Assembly: GCF_004336985.1 (NCBI RefSeq)
Contig: NZ_SJUO01000002.1
Coordinates: 620,001 to 684,000 of the forward strand
Source of the DNA: Exiguobacterium sp. SL-9
GTDB lineage: Bacteria > Bacillota > Bacilli > Exiguobacteriales > Exiguobacteriaceae
Length of the DNA: 64,000 nucleotides
Reading direction: 5' to 3'
Shown here: in pieces, positions 41,257-49,779 of the stretch
Position numbering within the stretch: the first letter of the stretch is position 1
How the letters are laid out: each line of letters starts with the position of its first letter
The notes under the pieces: generated by a model
Seen by the model: the letters and a program-made list of their open reading frames with translations, nothing else
Databases searched by the model: none
What the model was told of the DNA's origin: nothing
Made by a program: the position numbers and the translations under genes

Positions 41257-42396
41257 ATGAAACTTTGGACGTTCATCAAATTCGATGTCAAACAACAACT
41301 GCGTGACCGCTCGACCCTGTTTTGGATGCTCATCTTCCCGATCATTCTCATCTTTGGACTCGGCACGATGCTGTCAGCCATCTTCAACAGTAACTTCTCA
41401 CTCCCGGTCACGGACGTCGCTTACGTCGAGCAGTCGACCGACGATTACCGGGTGCCGCTCGAGACGTTCCTCGCCGACGACGACATCAAAGCATTCATCA
41501 ATCTCGTCCCGTACGATAGCATCGCCGCTGCCGAGACCGGCGTGAACGATGGTGACGCCGACGTCATCCTCCATTTGGACGGTCCCGATGTCCGTCTTCT
41601 TTACGAGGAACCGTCAACGATCGAGTTCGATGTCATCGAAGCTATTCTTCGACAATACACGGACGTCGCCAATCAGCAAATCACGCTCGCCGAGGCGGGC
41701 GTCTCCTCCCCGTTCACGCCTGAGACGTTCATCGACAGCGAGAGCGTCGACTTGTCAGGACGAACCCCGACGTCGCTCGAATATTTCACCGTCACGATTT
41801 CCATCATGACGGCGCTATTCGGTGCTTTCTATATCACGGGCATGCTTAGCGAGGAGCAGCCGATGACCGGGAGCTATCTTCGGATTCAAGCCGCCCCCGT
41901 CAAACGGATTGAGCATCGCCTGGCCCGAAGCTTAAGCCGGTACACCCTCATCTTCCTGCAACTCGTGCTCGTGTTTTGGTTCAGTCACTTCGTGTATCGT
42001 AGCTTCTCACTCGACTACGTTCACTTCAGTCTATTGTTCCTATCTTGGCTCGCCCTCGCTTTATATGGCACCGCGTTCGGTTTCTTCATATCGAGCTTGC
42101 CCCGTATCTCGCGCGCGACGAAAGACGCGATCGTCAACGGGTTCGTCGCCATCATCATGATTCTCTCCGGCGGCTACGTCCCCGGTTTCGACCAAGTGAC
42201 ACTGAGCGTCGCGCCATGGGCCCAGTACGTCTTTATGCCGATCTTCATGCGGGAAGGGATACTTCAGGTGCTCCTACGCGGTGGTGACACGGCCGTGTTT
42301 TGGCAGAGCCTCGGCTGGCTCGCCATCCATTTGTTCGTCTTAGCCGCCCTCAGTCTGTTGCTATGGAAAGGGGGAGATCGCCGTGGTGCTATTTAG
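41257..42396 (+). CDS. ABC-2 type permease, first subunit
   Basis: A 379-residue membrane protein with one N-terminal segment, a large extracellular domain (about 45-175) and a C-terminal block of five segments (about 180-375). The permease motif lies around GSYLRIQAAPVKRIEHRLARSL. This is the DrrB/YhgE-like ABC-2 layout. I prefer the ATG at 41257, just after the ATPase stop, with GGGAGTGA upstream. The second permease gene starts inside its 3' end, so the two are coupled and probably form a heterodimer. Confidence 0.9.
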   Translation: MKLWTFIKFDVKQQLRDRSTLFWMLIFPIILIFGLGTMLSAIFNSNFSLPVTDVAYVEQSTDDYRVPLETFLADDDIKAFINLVPYDSIAAAETGVNDGDADVILHLDGPDVRLLYEEPSTIEFDVIEAILRQYTDVANQQITLAEAGVSSPFTPETFIDSESVDLSGRTPTSLEYFTVTISIMTALFGAFYITGMLSEEQPMTGSYLRIQAAPVKRIEHRLARSLSRYTLIFLQLVLVFWFSHFVYRSFSLDYVHFSLLFLSWLALALYGTAFGFFISSLPRISRATKDAIVNGFVAIIMILSGGYVPGFDQVTLSVAPWAQYVFMPIFMREGILQVLLRGGDTAVFWQSLGWLAIHLFVLAALSLLLWKGGDRRGAI

Positions 42397-43483
42397 GCAT
42401 GTCGCCAAACGCATGCTCCGGAAAAAAGGGCTCTGGGTGTTCACGTTCGTCTCGATGTTCGGATTTGCTCTCATCCTGTCTTTCCTCAACTCGACGTCCG
42501 CCTTGAACGCCTCGATCGGCATTCTCGACCGGGACGGCGGGACACTCGCTGGTCGCGTGATTGAAGAAGCAGGACGATTCGGTTCGGTGACCCCGCTTGA
42601 TACGGACGAGGCGGATGAGGCGTTACTCCAAGGACAAGATGTCGTGTTAACGATCCCGGACGGATTCACCGAGGCGCTCTTGAATGGTGAGACGCCGCGA
42701 TTATCTTTCAGCGCGACCGAGGGAAGTGACGCCGCCTTGATCGAGCAGGCACTCAATTCATATCTGTCCCGTGAGCGACAACTATTGATCGCAAGTGAGT
42801 TTGACGAGGAACGTTTCACCGAACTCGCCGAACGCGAGACCGAGAACGGCTATACCCTCTCGAGTGAGCCGTTCCAACAGAGCGTGGCGACGACGGCGCG
42901 GACGCAGGCGTTCCTCGGTCTCTTATCGTTCGTCATGATGTCGGCGTTCTTACAGTTTATCCCTTTGTTCGTCGCCGACGACCGGGACGAAAAGATTTAC
43001 TCGCGTCTATTCGCGGCCCCGGTCACACCACGGCGTTACATCGGTTCGCTGTTCTTGTCGTTTTGCGCCGTCGGACTGCTCTACGTGCTCATGCTGCTCG
43101 CTTTCAGCGCCGTACTTTATCGACAAGACATTCTCGCCCACCTGCCTGTCCTCACCCTGTTGTTCATCGTCTATTTATTCGTCTGCCTCGCCATCGGTTC
43201 ACTCATCGCCATCTTGGCGACGAATCGAGAGAAAGCGAATATTTGGCAAACGTCGGTGACGATGGCCGCTGCCATCACGGGGGGCGCTTTTATCAGCCTG
43301 ACGTGGCTACCCGATACGCTCCAAGTCGTCGGACGCTTCTTGCCGACGTACTGGTTCAACTATGGGGTCGCACAAATGTATGAAGACCATTTTCCAATCC
43401 GATCCGTTCTCATGATGATCAGTATGACGTTCGTCGTATTAACGGTAACGGTCATCGTATTGAAAAAACGACCGCTCACATGA
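42383..43483 (+). CDS. ABC-2 type permease, second subunit
   Basis: A 366-residue membrane protein with the same layout as the preceding gene: one N-terminal segment, an extracellular domain (about 45-165) and five C-terminal segments, with KIYSRLFAAPVTPRRYIGSLFLS as the ABC-2 coupling region. The start is a GTG at 42383 with GGGGGAG upstream, and the gene overlaps the previous one by 14 bp. It is the last gene of the exporter operon. The two permeases share little beyond topology, which indicates an old duplication. Confidence 0.9.
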   Translation: MVLFRHVAKRMLRKKGLWVFTFVSMFGFALILSFLNSTSALNASIGILDRDGGTLAGRVIEEAGRFGSVTPLDTDEADEALLQGQDVVLTIPDGFTEALLNGETPRLSFSATEGSDAALIEQALNSYLSRERQLLIASEFDEERFTELAERETENGYTLSSEPFQQSVATTARTQAFLGLLSFVMMSAFLQFIPLFVADDRDEKIYSRLFAAPVTPRRYIGSLFLSFCAVGLLYVLMLLAFSAVLYRQDILAHLPVLTLLFIVYLFVCLAIGSLIAILATNREKANIWQTSVTMAAAITGGAFISLTWLPDTLQVVGRFLPTYWFNYGVAQMYEDHFPIRSVLMMISMTFVVLTVTVIVLKKRPLT

Positions 43484-43487
43484 CATC

Positions 43488-43526
43488 AAAAAAGATGAGA
43501 CACTCGATCAGAGCGTCTCATCTTTT
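43488..43526. terminator. Bidirectional terminator between the ABC exporter and the GGDEF/HD-GYP gene
   Basis: AAAAGATGAGAC pairs with GTCTCATCTTTT, extended inward by short pairs. A and T tracts on both sides serve both convergent genes. Confidence 0.92.
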
Positions 43527-46203
43527 AATGTTGTAACGTTGGAACGACCTTTTGGAAAAAGACTTCCACGAGTTGAGGATCGAATTGACGACCCGCTTCC
43601 TCTTCAATCACAGCTAGCGCTTCGTCAAGCGTCTTCGCTTGCCGGTACGGTCGACCCGTCACCATAACGTCGAACGTATCGGCGATTGAAATAATGCGTG
43701 AGGCGAGTGGAATATCCGTCCCGCGAATTCCTTTCGGATACCCTTTTCCGTCCCATCGCTCATGATGAGCCAAAACGATTTGTGACAAAGTCCCATACTC
43801 AGGAACCGTGTTCAAAATATTATAACTGACTTCGGGGTGACGTTTAATCTCAAGCCACTCCGCTTCTGTCAAAGCGGTCGACTTGTCCAGGATATCGTTA
43901 CTGATGGCAACTTTTCCGATATCGTGTAAGATCGCCGCCGTTTTCAACTCGTTTACTTCGGAGCTCGATAAATACATCGCTTCCCCAAGCTTACCGGCAA
44001 GCTCCGCCACTCGTTGCGAGTGCGCTTCCTCACGCGGGATTTTCTCATAGAGCGTCCGCATGATCAACTGAATCGAGTGGTGGCGCCGGCTTTGTTTTTC
44101 CGATACTTTATGATGATACATCGTATCTTCGGCAAAATTGAACACTTCGGTCATCGGGAGCGAGTCATCCAGTTTCACGGCTTGACCGAACGAGGCCGAG
44201 ATAGGTAACCCTTCAATCGAGCGTGCCAATAACAAACGGCTCAATCGTTCTGACAAATACTTCGCCTCATGGAGTTCCGTATTTGGCAAAATGATAACGA
44301 ACTCGTCACCACCGATCCGCGCGATCGTGTCTTGATTCCGTACCTCATTCTTTAAAACCTCTGACGCTTCAATTAAGAGTCGATCGCCGACGAGATGACC
44401 GAAAGCATCATTTGTGAGCTTGAGACCGTTAATATCGACGATAATCAACGCGAGCGGATAAAATTCTTCGGTATCATAAGTCAAAAGCGCCTCTTCAAAA
44501 TAGCGACGATTTTTTACGCCAGTCAATTGGTCATGATAACTTAAATATTCGATTTCCATCTCATATTTCTTTTTATCTGTCACATCACCAATGTATCCGT
44601 GCCAAAGGACGTGACCTTCTGATAACTGTTCAGGTCGTGAAGAGCCTAAAATCCAAACCGTGCGTCCTTCGTCGGTGACGATTCGAAACTCGGCATCCCA
44701 AATCGTTAAGTTGCGATAAGACTCGTCGATACTCGCCATGACATATGGATAGTCCTCCGGGTGCATCTTCGCAAATACTGTGTTTGCGTCAGCTTTCACT
44801 TCTTCGGACGAAATGCCAATCATTTCTTCGAAACCTCGACTAAAGAATGGGAACGAAAAAGAGCCATCTTGCTTCAATTCAAACTGATAAATGGCCCCTG
44901 GGATTTGATCAGACAACTTTGTGAGCAGCCGGTCTCGGTCGGCAAGTTTTTGCTCGAGTTGAACCCGCTCCGTCACATCCTTGGCAACCGCATAAATATA
45001 GTTCCCTTGAACTTTGCAATGCCACTCAATGGAGCGATAATCTTCGTCAATCGTCCGATAGCGATTGACGAAACGGAACAGTTCGCCTGTTTGTGATAAT
45101 TCATCAAACGCAGCCTCGGTTTTCTCCCGATCATCGGGATGAACAAGACTGAGGAACTTCATGTTCTCTAACTCTTCAAGCGAATGCCCGAGCACCCGCT
45201 CCCATGTTTTGTTCAAATACAAGACATCTCGAGTGCTCAACGACATGATGCATTCCAAATCGACCGTGGCGAATCCGTTGAACATCGATTCTTTCACTTC
45301 TTCTGGATCATGGTCTGGTGTCATCTGTGCGAGGATATGGTGAATGTAAAGTTCGACCAAACCAAGACGATTCGCCTGACGGTTCGCATTCATGACAATC
45401 GTCAAGTCGCCATAAAAGACGTCGTCCTTTTCAATCTTAAAGATGATGGCTTGACCAAGATCAAAAATGCGAACGAGATTTTTGACGAGCCGCCTCGGTA
45501 AAATCCCTTCTGTCAACGCTTCAATCTGATCGTATACAATCGGATTGACCGCTTCATTCAATCGAATATGCTCGGGATACACACCCCATTTTTTCCCTAC
45601 CGGATGAAACCCTAACACATCTAAGCTCCGCTCAACCGTCTCGTTCAATCCGCTCAAGGCGACGGTCGAATACGTTTTCCCGTCTGGATTCATTAAATTG
45701 AGGGCGACCGCCTTAGCGCCAGTGAACTCACGAATTTGATCTAAAAACTGTTGGTTCATCAATAAATCGCGCCCACTCGAGATGAAGCGCTGTGACACGT
45801 TCACGAGTTGTTTCAACGCATTGTTTTCTTGTTTATATGACGTAATATCGTGAAAAATCACGGAGATATAATCGGCTCTTTCACTGAAGATACTCAGCTC
45901 AAACCAGGCTTGGTTGCGACGCGAATAATGTTCAAAGGAAATCGATTCATCACTCGTTATCGATTTCGCGATTTGATCAATCCACTCCCGTTCACTATAT
46001 TCAAAGTCTTTTAAAATCTCTGTGACCCGCCCACCGATAAATCGTCGCCGATTTGACTGCATAATCCGTTCAAATGACTCGTTCACATCCACGAACACAT
46101 AATCGACAGGGCGATTCGACTCATCGTAAAGAACCTTGAACTCGACATAGCCTTGGGGCAAATGACGTAATAGAGATTCATGGCATTTATCCTGGTTCAG
46201 CAC
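43525..46203 (-). CDS. PAS/GAF sensor with GGDEF and HD-GYP domains
   Basis: An 892-residue soluble protein able in principle to make and break cyclic-di-GMP. An N-terminal PAS (about 15-125), a GAF-like region (130-310) and two PAS domains (about 320-430 and 440-550) are followed by a GGDEF domain with an intact RIGGDEFV loop and I-site RNQD. A C-terminal HD-GYP domain follows with AILHDIGKVAI and a full HHERWDGKGYPKG. Both catalytic centres look intact, which is less common than GGDEF-EAL fusions. The start is a GTG at 46203 with GAGGAGG upstream. A single gene. Ligand unknown. Confidence 0.92.
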   Translation of the reverse strand: MLNQDKCHESLLRHLPQGYVEFKVLYDESNRPVDYVFVDVNESFERIMQSNRRRFIGGRVTEILKDFEYSEREWIDQIAKSITSDESISFEHYSRRNQAWFELSIFSERADYISVIFHDITSYKQENNALKQLVNVSQRFISSGRDLLMNQQFLDQIREFTGAKAVALNLMNPDGKTYSTVALSGLNETVERSLDVLGFHPVGKKWGVYPEHIRLNEAVNPIVYDQIEALTEGILPRRLVKNLVRIFDLGQAIIFKIEKDDVFYGDLTIVMNANRQANRLGLVELYIHHILAQMTPDHDPEEVKESMFNGFATVDLECIMSLSTRDVLYLNKTWERVLGHSLEELENMKFLSLVHPDDREKTEAAFDELSQTGELFRFVNRYRTIDEDYRSIEWHCKVQGNYIYAVAKDVTERVQLEQKLADRDRLLTKLSDQIPGAIYQFELKQDGSFSFPFFSRGFEEMIGISSEEVKADANTVFAKMHPEDYPYVMASIDESYRNLTIWDAEFRIVTDEGRTVWILGSSRPEQLSEGHVLWHGYIGDVTDKKKYEMEIEYLSYHDQLTGVKNRRYFEEALLTYDTEEFYPLALIIVDINGLKLTNDAFGHLVGDRLLIEASEVLKNEVRNQDTIARIGGDEFVIILPNTELHEAKYLSERLSRLLLARSIEGLPISASFGQAVKLDDSLPMTEVFNFAEDTMYHHKVSEKQSRRHHSIQLIMRTLYEKIPREEAHSQRVAELAGKLGEAMYLSSSEVNELKTAAILHDIGKVAISNDILDKSTALTEAEWLEIKRHPEVSYNILNTVPEYGTLSQIVLAHHERWDGKGYPKGIRGTDIPLASRIISIADTFDVMVTGRPYRQAKTLDEALAVIEEEAGRQFDPQLVEVFFQKVVPTLQH

Positions 46204-46363
46204 GGTAACTCCTCCTCGCGATGGATTATGTCCTTAAGTTTACCCCATTTTGGATATATTCCCTAGATTTCCCGATTTAATTCTTCAGAATATGCGCACA
46301 TTAAGTTTCTGTAAAGGACACCTCGAGGGTTGCATCATTCGTTCCCTCTTGTTAACATCATTA

Positions 46364-46387
46364 CGAAAACCGATATCGAAAACCGAT
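46364..46387. repeat. Direct repeat upstream of padR, possible operator
   Basis: CGAAAACCGAT occurs twice, at 46364-46374 and 46377-46387, a 13-base period that is slightly more than one helix turn. It lies directly before the ribosome binding site of the PadR gene, a natural position for autorepression. Confidence 0.55.
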
Positions 46388-46405
46388 TTTAAGGAGATGA
46401 TGAAC

Positions 46406-46714
46406 GTGGAAGACCGCGTCCTTCGAAAGTTGTTCCTCGGTTTCATTCACATTCATATTTTGCACCATGCTGCCGAACATCCGGTATATGGGGCGTGGAT
46501 GGTCGAAGAACTTCGAGAGCATGGCTACTCGATCAGTGCCGGCACGCTCTATCCGATTTTACACAGCATGGAACAGGACGGCCTGCTCGTCCGAACGAAT
46601 GAACTCGTCGATGGACATATCCGCAAAAATTACACGACGACGGAAAAAGGGATCGGCGTGTTGGCTGAAGCCCGTCAAAAAGCGTATGAACTGTTCAAGG
46701 AAATTAAGGAGTGA
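46406..46714 (+). CDS. PadR family transcriptional regulator
   Basis: About 102 residues with a PadR winged helix: ILHHAAEHPVYGAWMVEELREHG, then SISAGTLYPILHSMEQDGLLV and the wing RKNYTTTEKG. There is no C-terminal dimerisation extension, so it belongs to the short class. AAGGAG at 46391-46396 is best spaced for the GTG at 46406. ATGs at 46397 and 46400 are in frame but too close. The stop is 5 bp before chrA. In several bacteria PadR-like proteins control adjacent chrA genes in response to chromate (family knowledge). Confidence 0.9.
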   Translation: MEDRVLRKLFLGFIHIHILHHAAEHPVYGAWMVEELREHGYSISAGTLYPILHSMEQDGLLVRTNELVDGHIRKNYTTTEKGIGVLAEARQKAYELFKEIKE

Positions 46715-46719
46715 ATCAC

Positions 46720-47901
46720 ATGTCTAACCAACGTGTAACGTTTAAGACGTTACTTGAGATTTTATTCGTATCGACCCGGCTCGGCCTGACCTCGTTCGGC
46801 GGACCGGTCGCCCACCTCGGCTACTTCCATGAAGAGTACGTTCGTCGCCGCAAGTGGATGGACGAGCGTGCCTACGCCGACCTCGTCGCCCTTTGTCAGT
46901 TCTTGCCGGGCCCGGCCAGCAGCCAGGTCGGGATTGGCATCGGGATCGTCCGCGGTGGCATCCTTGGTGGCATCACATCGTTCATCGGCTTCACGTCACC
47001 GTCCGTCATCGCACTCATCTTATTCGCTTTGCTCGTATCTGGTTTTGACGTCTCGGACGCGGGCTGGCTGTATGGACTGAAAGTCGTCGCCGTCGCGATC
47101 GTCGCCCATGCCATTCTCGGCATGGCCGGCAAACTGACACCGGACGCAAAGACACGGACGATCGCGTTTTTCGCGCTCGCAGGGGTCTTGTTGTGGCAGA
47201 CAACCTATAGCCAAGTGCTCGTCATCTTGCTAGCGGGTCTGGCCGGGTTCTTGCTGTTCAAACCACAAAACCTCGACGTCAAATCGGCTTCGTTCCCGCT
47301 CTCGAAACGGCTCGGGGCGACACTCCTTAGTCTGTTCGGAGCGCTCCTAGTCATCTTGCCGATTTTACGGGAGACAATCGAACATCAATCGATTGCCATG
47401 TTCGACAGCTTTTACCGCGCCGGGGCCCTCGTCTTCGGCGGTGGCCACGTCGTCTTGCCGCTCCTCGAGCGTGAACTCGTGCCGGCCGGCTTCTTGAGCG
47501 AAGAGGCGTTTCTCGCCGGTTACGGGGCCGCTCAAGCCGTACCAGGACCACTCTTCACGTTCGCATCCTATCTCGGGACCGTCATCAACGGCGTCCCGGG
47601 CGGACTGCTCGCCACGTTCGCGATCTTCTTGCCGGCGTTCCTGTTGATTCTCGGCGCCTTGCCGTTTTGGGATGCGCTCCGTCGCAACCCGAAAGTCGCC
47701 GGTGCACTCATCGGGGTCAACGCTGCCGTCGTTGGGATTTTGATCGCTGCCTTCTATCAGCCGATTTTCACGAGCACGGTGAATGGTGCGGTCGACTTCG
47801 TCTTCGCAGCTTTCTTGTTCGCCATGATCGCGTATTGGAAAATGCCGCCTTGGGCGCTCGTCATCGTCGGCGTCATCGGTGGAATGATTATCGGTACGTG
47901 A
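46720..47901 (+). CDS. chrA: Chromate efflux transporter, two-domain type
   Basis: A 393-residue membrane protein that exports chromate. The two CHR halves each carry the family motif: FGGPVAHLGYFHEEYVRR...FLPGPASSQ in the first, FGGGHVVLPLLERELV...AVPGPLF in the second. About ten hydrophobic segments are visible. I chose the ATG at 46720, nine bases after AAGGAG, rather than the GTG at 46711. It is co-transcribed with padR. The substrate is assigned from the family. Some homologues carry other oxyanions. Confidence 0.93.
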   Translation: MSNQRVTFKTLLEILFVSTRLGLTSFGGPVAHLGYFHEEYVRRRKWMDERAYADLVALCQFLPGPASSQVGIGIGIVRGGILGGITSFIGFTSPSVIALILFALLVSGFDVSDAGWLYGLKVVAVAIVAHAILGMAGKLTPDAKTRTIAFFALAGVLLWQTTYSQVLVILLAGLAGFLLFKPQNLDVKSASFPLSKRLGATLLSLFGALLVILPILRETIEHQSIAMFDSFYRAGALVFGGGHVVLPLLERELVPAGFLSEEAFLAGYGAAQAVPGPLFTFASYLGTVINGVPGGLLATFAIFLPAFLLILGALPFWDALRRNPKVAGALIGVNAAVVGILIAAFYQPIFTSTVNGAVDFVFAAFLFAMIAYWKMPPWALVIVGVIGGMIIGT

Positions 47902-47908
47902 TCACACG

Positions 47909-47938
47909 AAAAAGGGACTTCGCGATGAAGTCCCTTTT
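47909..47938. terminator. Bidirectional terminator between chrA and the YdcF-like gene
   Basis: GGGACTTC pairs with GAAGTCCC, 5-base loop, flanked by AAAAA and TTTT. Confidence 0.92.
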
Positions 47939-47939
47939 G

Positions 47940-48443
47940 TCATGGCCGCCATTTCCAGCGCATATAGTTGATGAACAATTTTACATAGGCCAGCTGTTCG
48001 CGAACGACGTACTTCCATTTCGTTGCCGCCGGCGTCTTCGCATAGAGCGCATCGGTCGCAAGTCCAAAATACAGCTTACCGACGAGTTGGGCTCGCCTGA
48101 CGTGAAAGTCGTTCGTAACAATCGTCAACCCAGGCTCTCCATCCCAAATCGAACGGCTGAACAAAAAATTCTCGTACGTCGATGTCGAGTCTGCTTCCAC
48201 ATGGATTCGCGCCTCATCAACGCCACGTTTCATTAACTCTCGTTCAATGACGCGCGCCTCGGCCATCCCTTCGTCGGGTCCTTGTCCGCCGGAAGCAATC
48301 AGCTCGATGTGTGGATGCTTGTTCGCATACGCAGCCGCCGCTTCAATCCGGTGCAATAAAGCACGAGACGGTTGAATCCCATTTACTTTCGCACCGAGAA
48401 CGAGGACGTAACGATACGTGCCGTCTGCATGTCGTCGTTTCAC
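47940..48443 (-). CDS. YdcF/DUF218 family protein
   Basis: About 167 residues of a single Rossmann-like DUF218 domain. It starts YRYVLVLGAKVNGIQPSRALLHRIEAA and has ASGGQGPDEGMAEARVIERELMKRG and ADSTSTYENFLFS, followed by IVTNDFHVRRA. Most homologues carry N-terminal membrane segments. This one has none. Some members act on membrane-linked sugar intermediates, but the activity is not settled. The start is uncertain: GTG at 48443 (after AGGTGA) or GTG at 48452. It lies next to the glycan operon but has the terminator of that operon in between. Confidence 0.85.
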   Translation of the reverse strand: MKRRHADGTYRYVLVLGAKVNGIQPSRALLHRIEAAAAYANKHPHIELIASGGQGPDEGMAEARVIERELMKRGVDEARIHVEADSTSTYENFLFSRSIWDGEPGLTIVTNDFHVRRAQLVGKLYFGLATDALYAKTPAATKWKYVVREQLAYVKLFINYMRWKWRP

Positions 48444-48484
48444 TTGATTCACCTGCCTACCTGTTAGTATAGCTGGTCTTCATT

Positions 48485-48516
48485 AAAAAAGGCCAATCAT
48501 CGCGTGGATGATTGGC
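48485..48516 (-). terminator. Rho-independent terminator of the wecC-tagGH-wecB glycan operon
   Basis: Perfect 10-bp stem GCCAATCATC / GATGATTGGC, 5-base loop, followed by TTTTTT on the minus strand, directly after the last gene. Confidence 0.92.
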
Positions 48517-48528
48517 ACGTTGTGAACA

Positions 48529-49761
48529 TTAAAAACTATTCGAATAATCTTCAGCTAGTCCACTAATGACGTCATTGTGCATGAACATGACACCATCTAC
48601 GTCTTCTTCAACGATATATTCTGAAATATCGATATCCTTTGTATACCGCACATCAAACACGGTAATTTCTCCAACGGACTCCGCTAACAACCCGAGCAAT
48701 GGATTGGCGTAAGAATCTTTTAGGACAACGATATGACGATCATTCGTTTTACTTTTTTGCTCGATTTTTAAGTGGCTGTAATTTCCACCCATGAACACAC
48801 CATAGTAATCTTCAAACGGATCTGTCTTTTTCAATTCATTTCGATCGATCACTTCGCGGTTGCATGACTCAAAACTCATGCACACTTGCGAATTAAACCC
48901 TTCCGTCGGCTCCCAGTACTCTAAATAATCTGCTGATTTCACGTAAGGAAGCGAAGCTTTTCGCGCGTACGTCCCATAATAAGGAGTGGTCATGCTTTTT
49001 GACTCCCAATGTTCTTTCGGTAACGTCTCTAATTCCGGAAACTCTTGTTGAAGCGTGGACATAATTTGCTCATATCCTACATAGGCTCCATTGATTGACC
49101 AGTGATGATCTGTTTTAAAGTAAACATCTTCTATATCGTTTTCCTTTAATGAATCATACAAATCAATCACTTCAATCCCGACTTCATCTAAAACCCCATG
49201 CATGACCTTTCGCGATTCATCATTGTACGAAGGGATATGACTCGGAATCAGTCCTTGTGCATCCGCAAAAGATGCCTTACTAGGAGCTGATGCGAACCAG
49301 ACTGGTACCTGTGCTTGTTTCATGTCATTTGAAAATTGACCGAACGGTTCTTTGAACCCATCGAAATTCTGAACTTTCTCAGCCGGTTCAAGCAACATGC
49401 CACTTGGAAGACCATAGATGCCGTTACTCAGCGGCTGAAGCAATCCATTTTTCCTCACAAAACCGTTAATATATACCCAACGATCGCGTTGAAACACTTG
49501 GTCGTTCGTATACGTTTCAAATTGCTCCGTATAGTCACCTTCAAAGAGACTAGTAAAAGAAAAGTCTGGTTTTTGAGCCAATTCACGGCCTTCGACGTGA
49601 GAGATTTCACGGTCATCTCCTAATGTATACACGGCAAGACCTAACAAAAGGGTGCCAAGAAAAATCATCATAATCAATAGATTGATCACCGTAGATGATT
49701 TTTGACCTTTTCTCGCTTTAGGACTCCGGCCTCTGTCATCAGATAATTTTAAGTTTGGCAT
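48529..49761 (-). CDS. DHHW/AlgJ-like protein, probable partner in glycan O-acetylation
   Basis: A 410-residue protein with one N-terminal transmembrane segment (about 25-47) and a large extracytoplasmic domain related to AlgJ/AlgX and DHHW proteins. The DHHW signature is in YFKTDHHWSINGAYVGYEQI, and a serine of SGNH type may lie in VVLKDSYANPLLGLL. Such proteins receive an acyl group from a partner MBOAT enzyme and place it on an exported polysaccharide. The MBOAT gene lies 18 bp upstream in the same operon. It is the last gene before the terminator. Confidence 0.87.
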   Translation of the reverse strand: MPNLKLSDDRGRSPKARKGQKSSTVINLLIMMIFLGTLLLGLAVYTLGDDREISHVEGRELAQKPDFSFTSLFEGDYTEQFETYTNDQVFQRDRWVYINGFVRKNGLLQPLSNGIYGLPSGMLLEPAEKVQNFDGFKEPFGQFSNDMKQAQVPVWFASAPSKASFADAQGLIPSHIPSYNDESRKVMHGVLDEVGIEVIDLYDSLKENDIEDVYFKTDHHWSINGAYVGYEQIMSTLQQEFPELETLPKEHWESKSMTTPYYGTYARKASLPYVKSADYLEYWEPTEGFNSQVCMSFESCNREVIDRNELKKTDPFEDYYGVFMGGNYSHLKIEQKSKTNDRHIVVLKDSYANPLLGLLAESVGEITVFDVRYTKDIDISEYIVEEDVDGVMFMHNDVISGLAEDYSNSF

Positions 49762-49779
49762 ATCAGCACTCCTCTTTGA

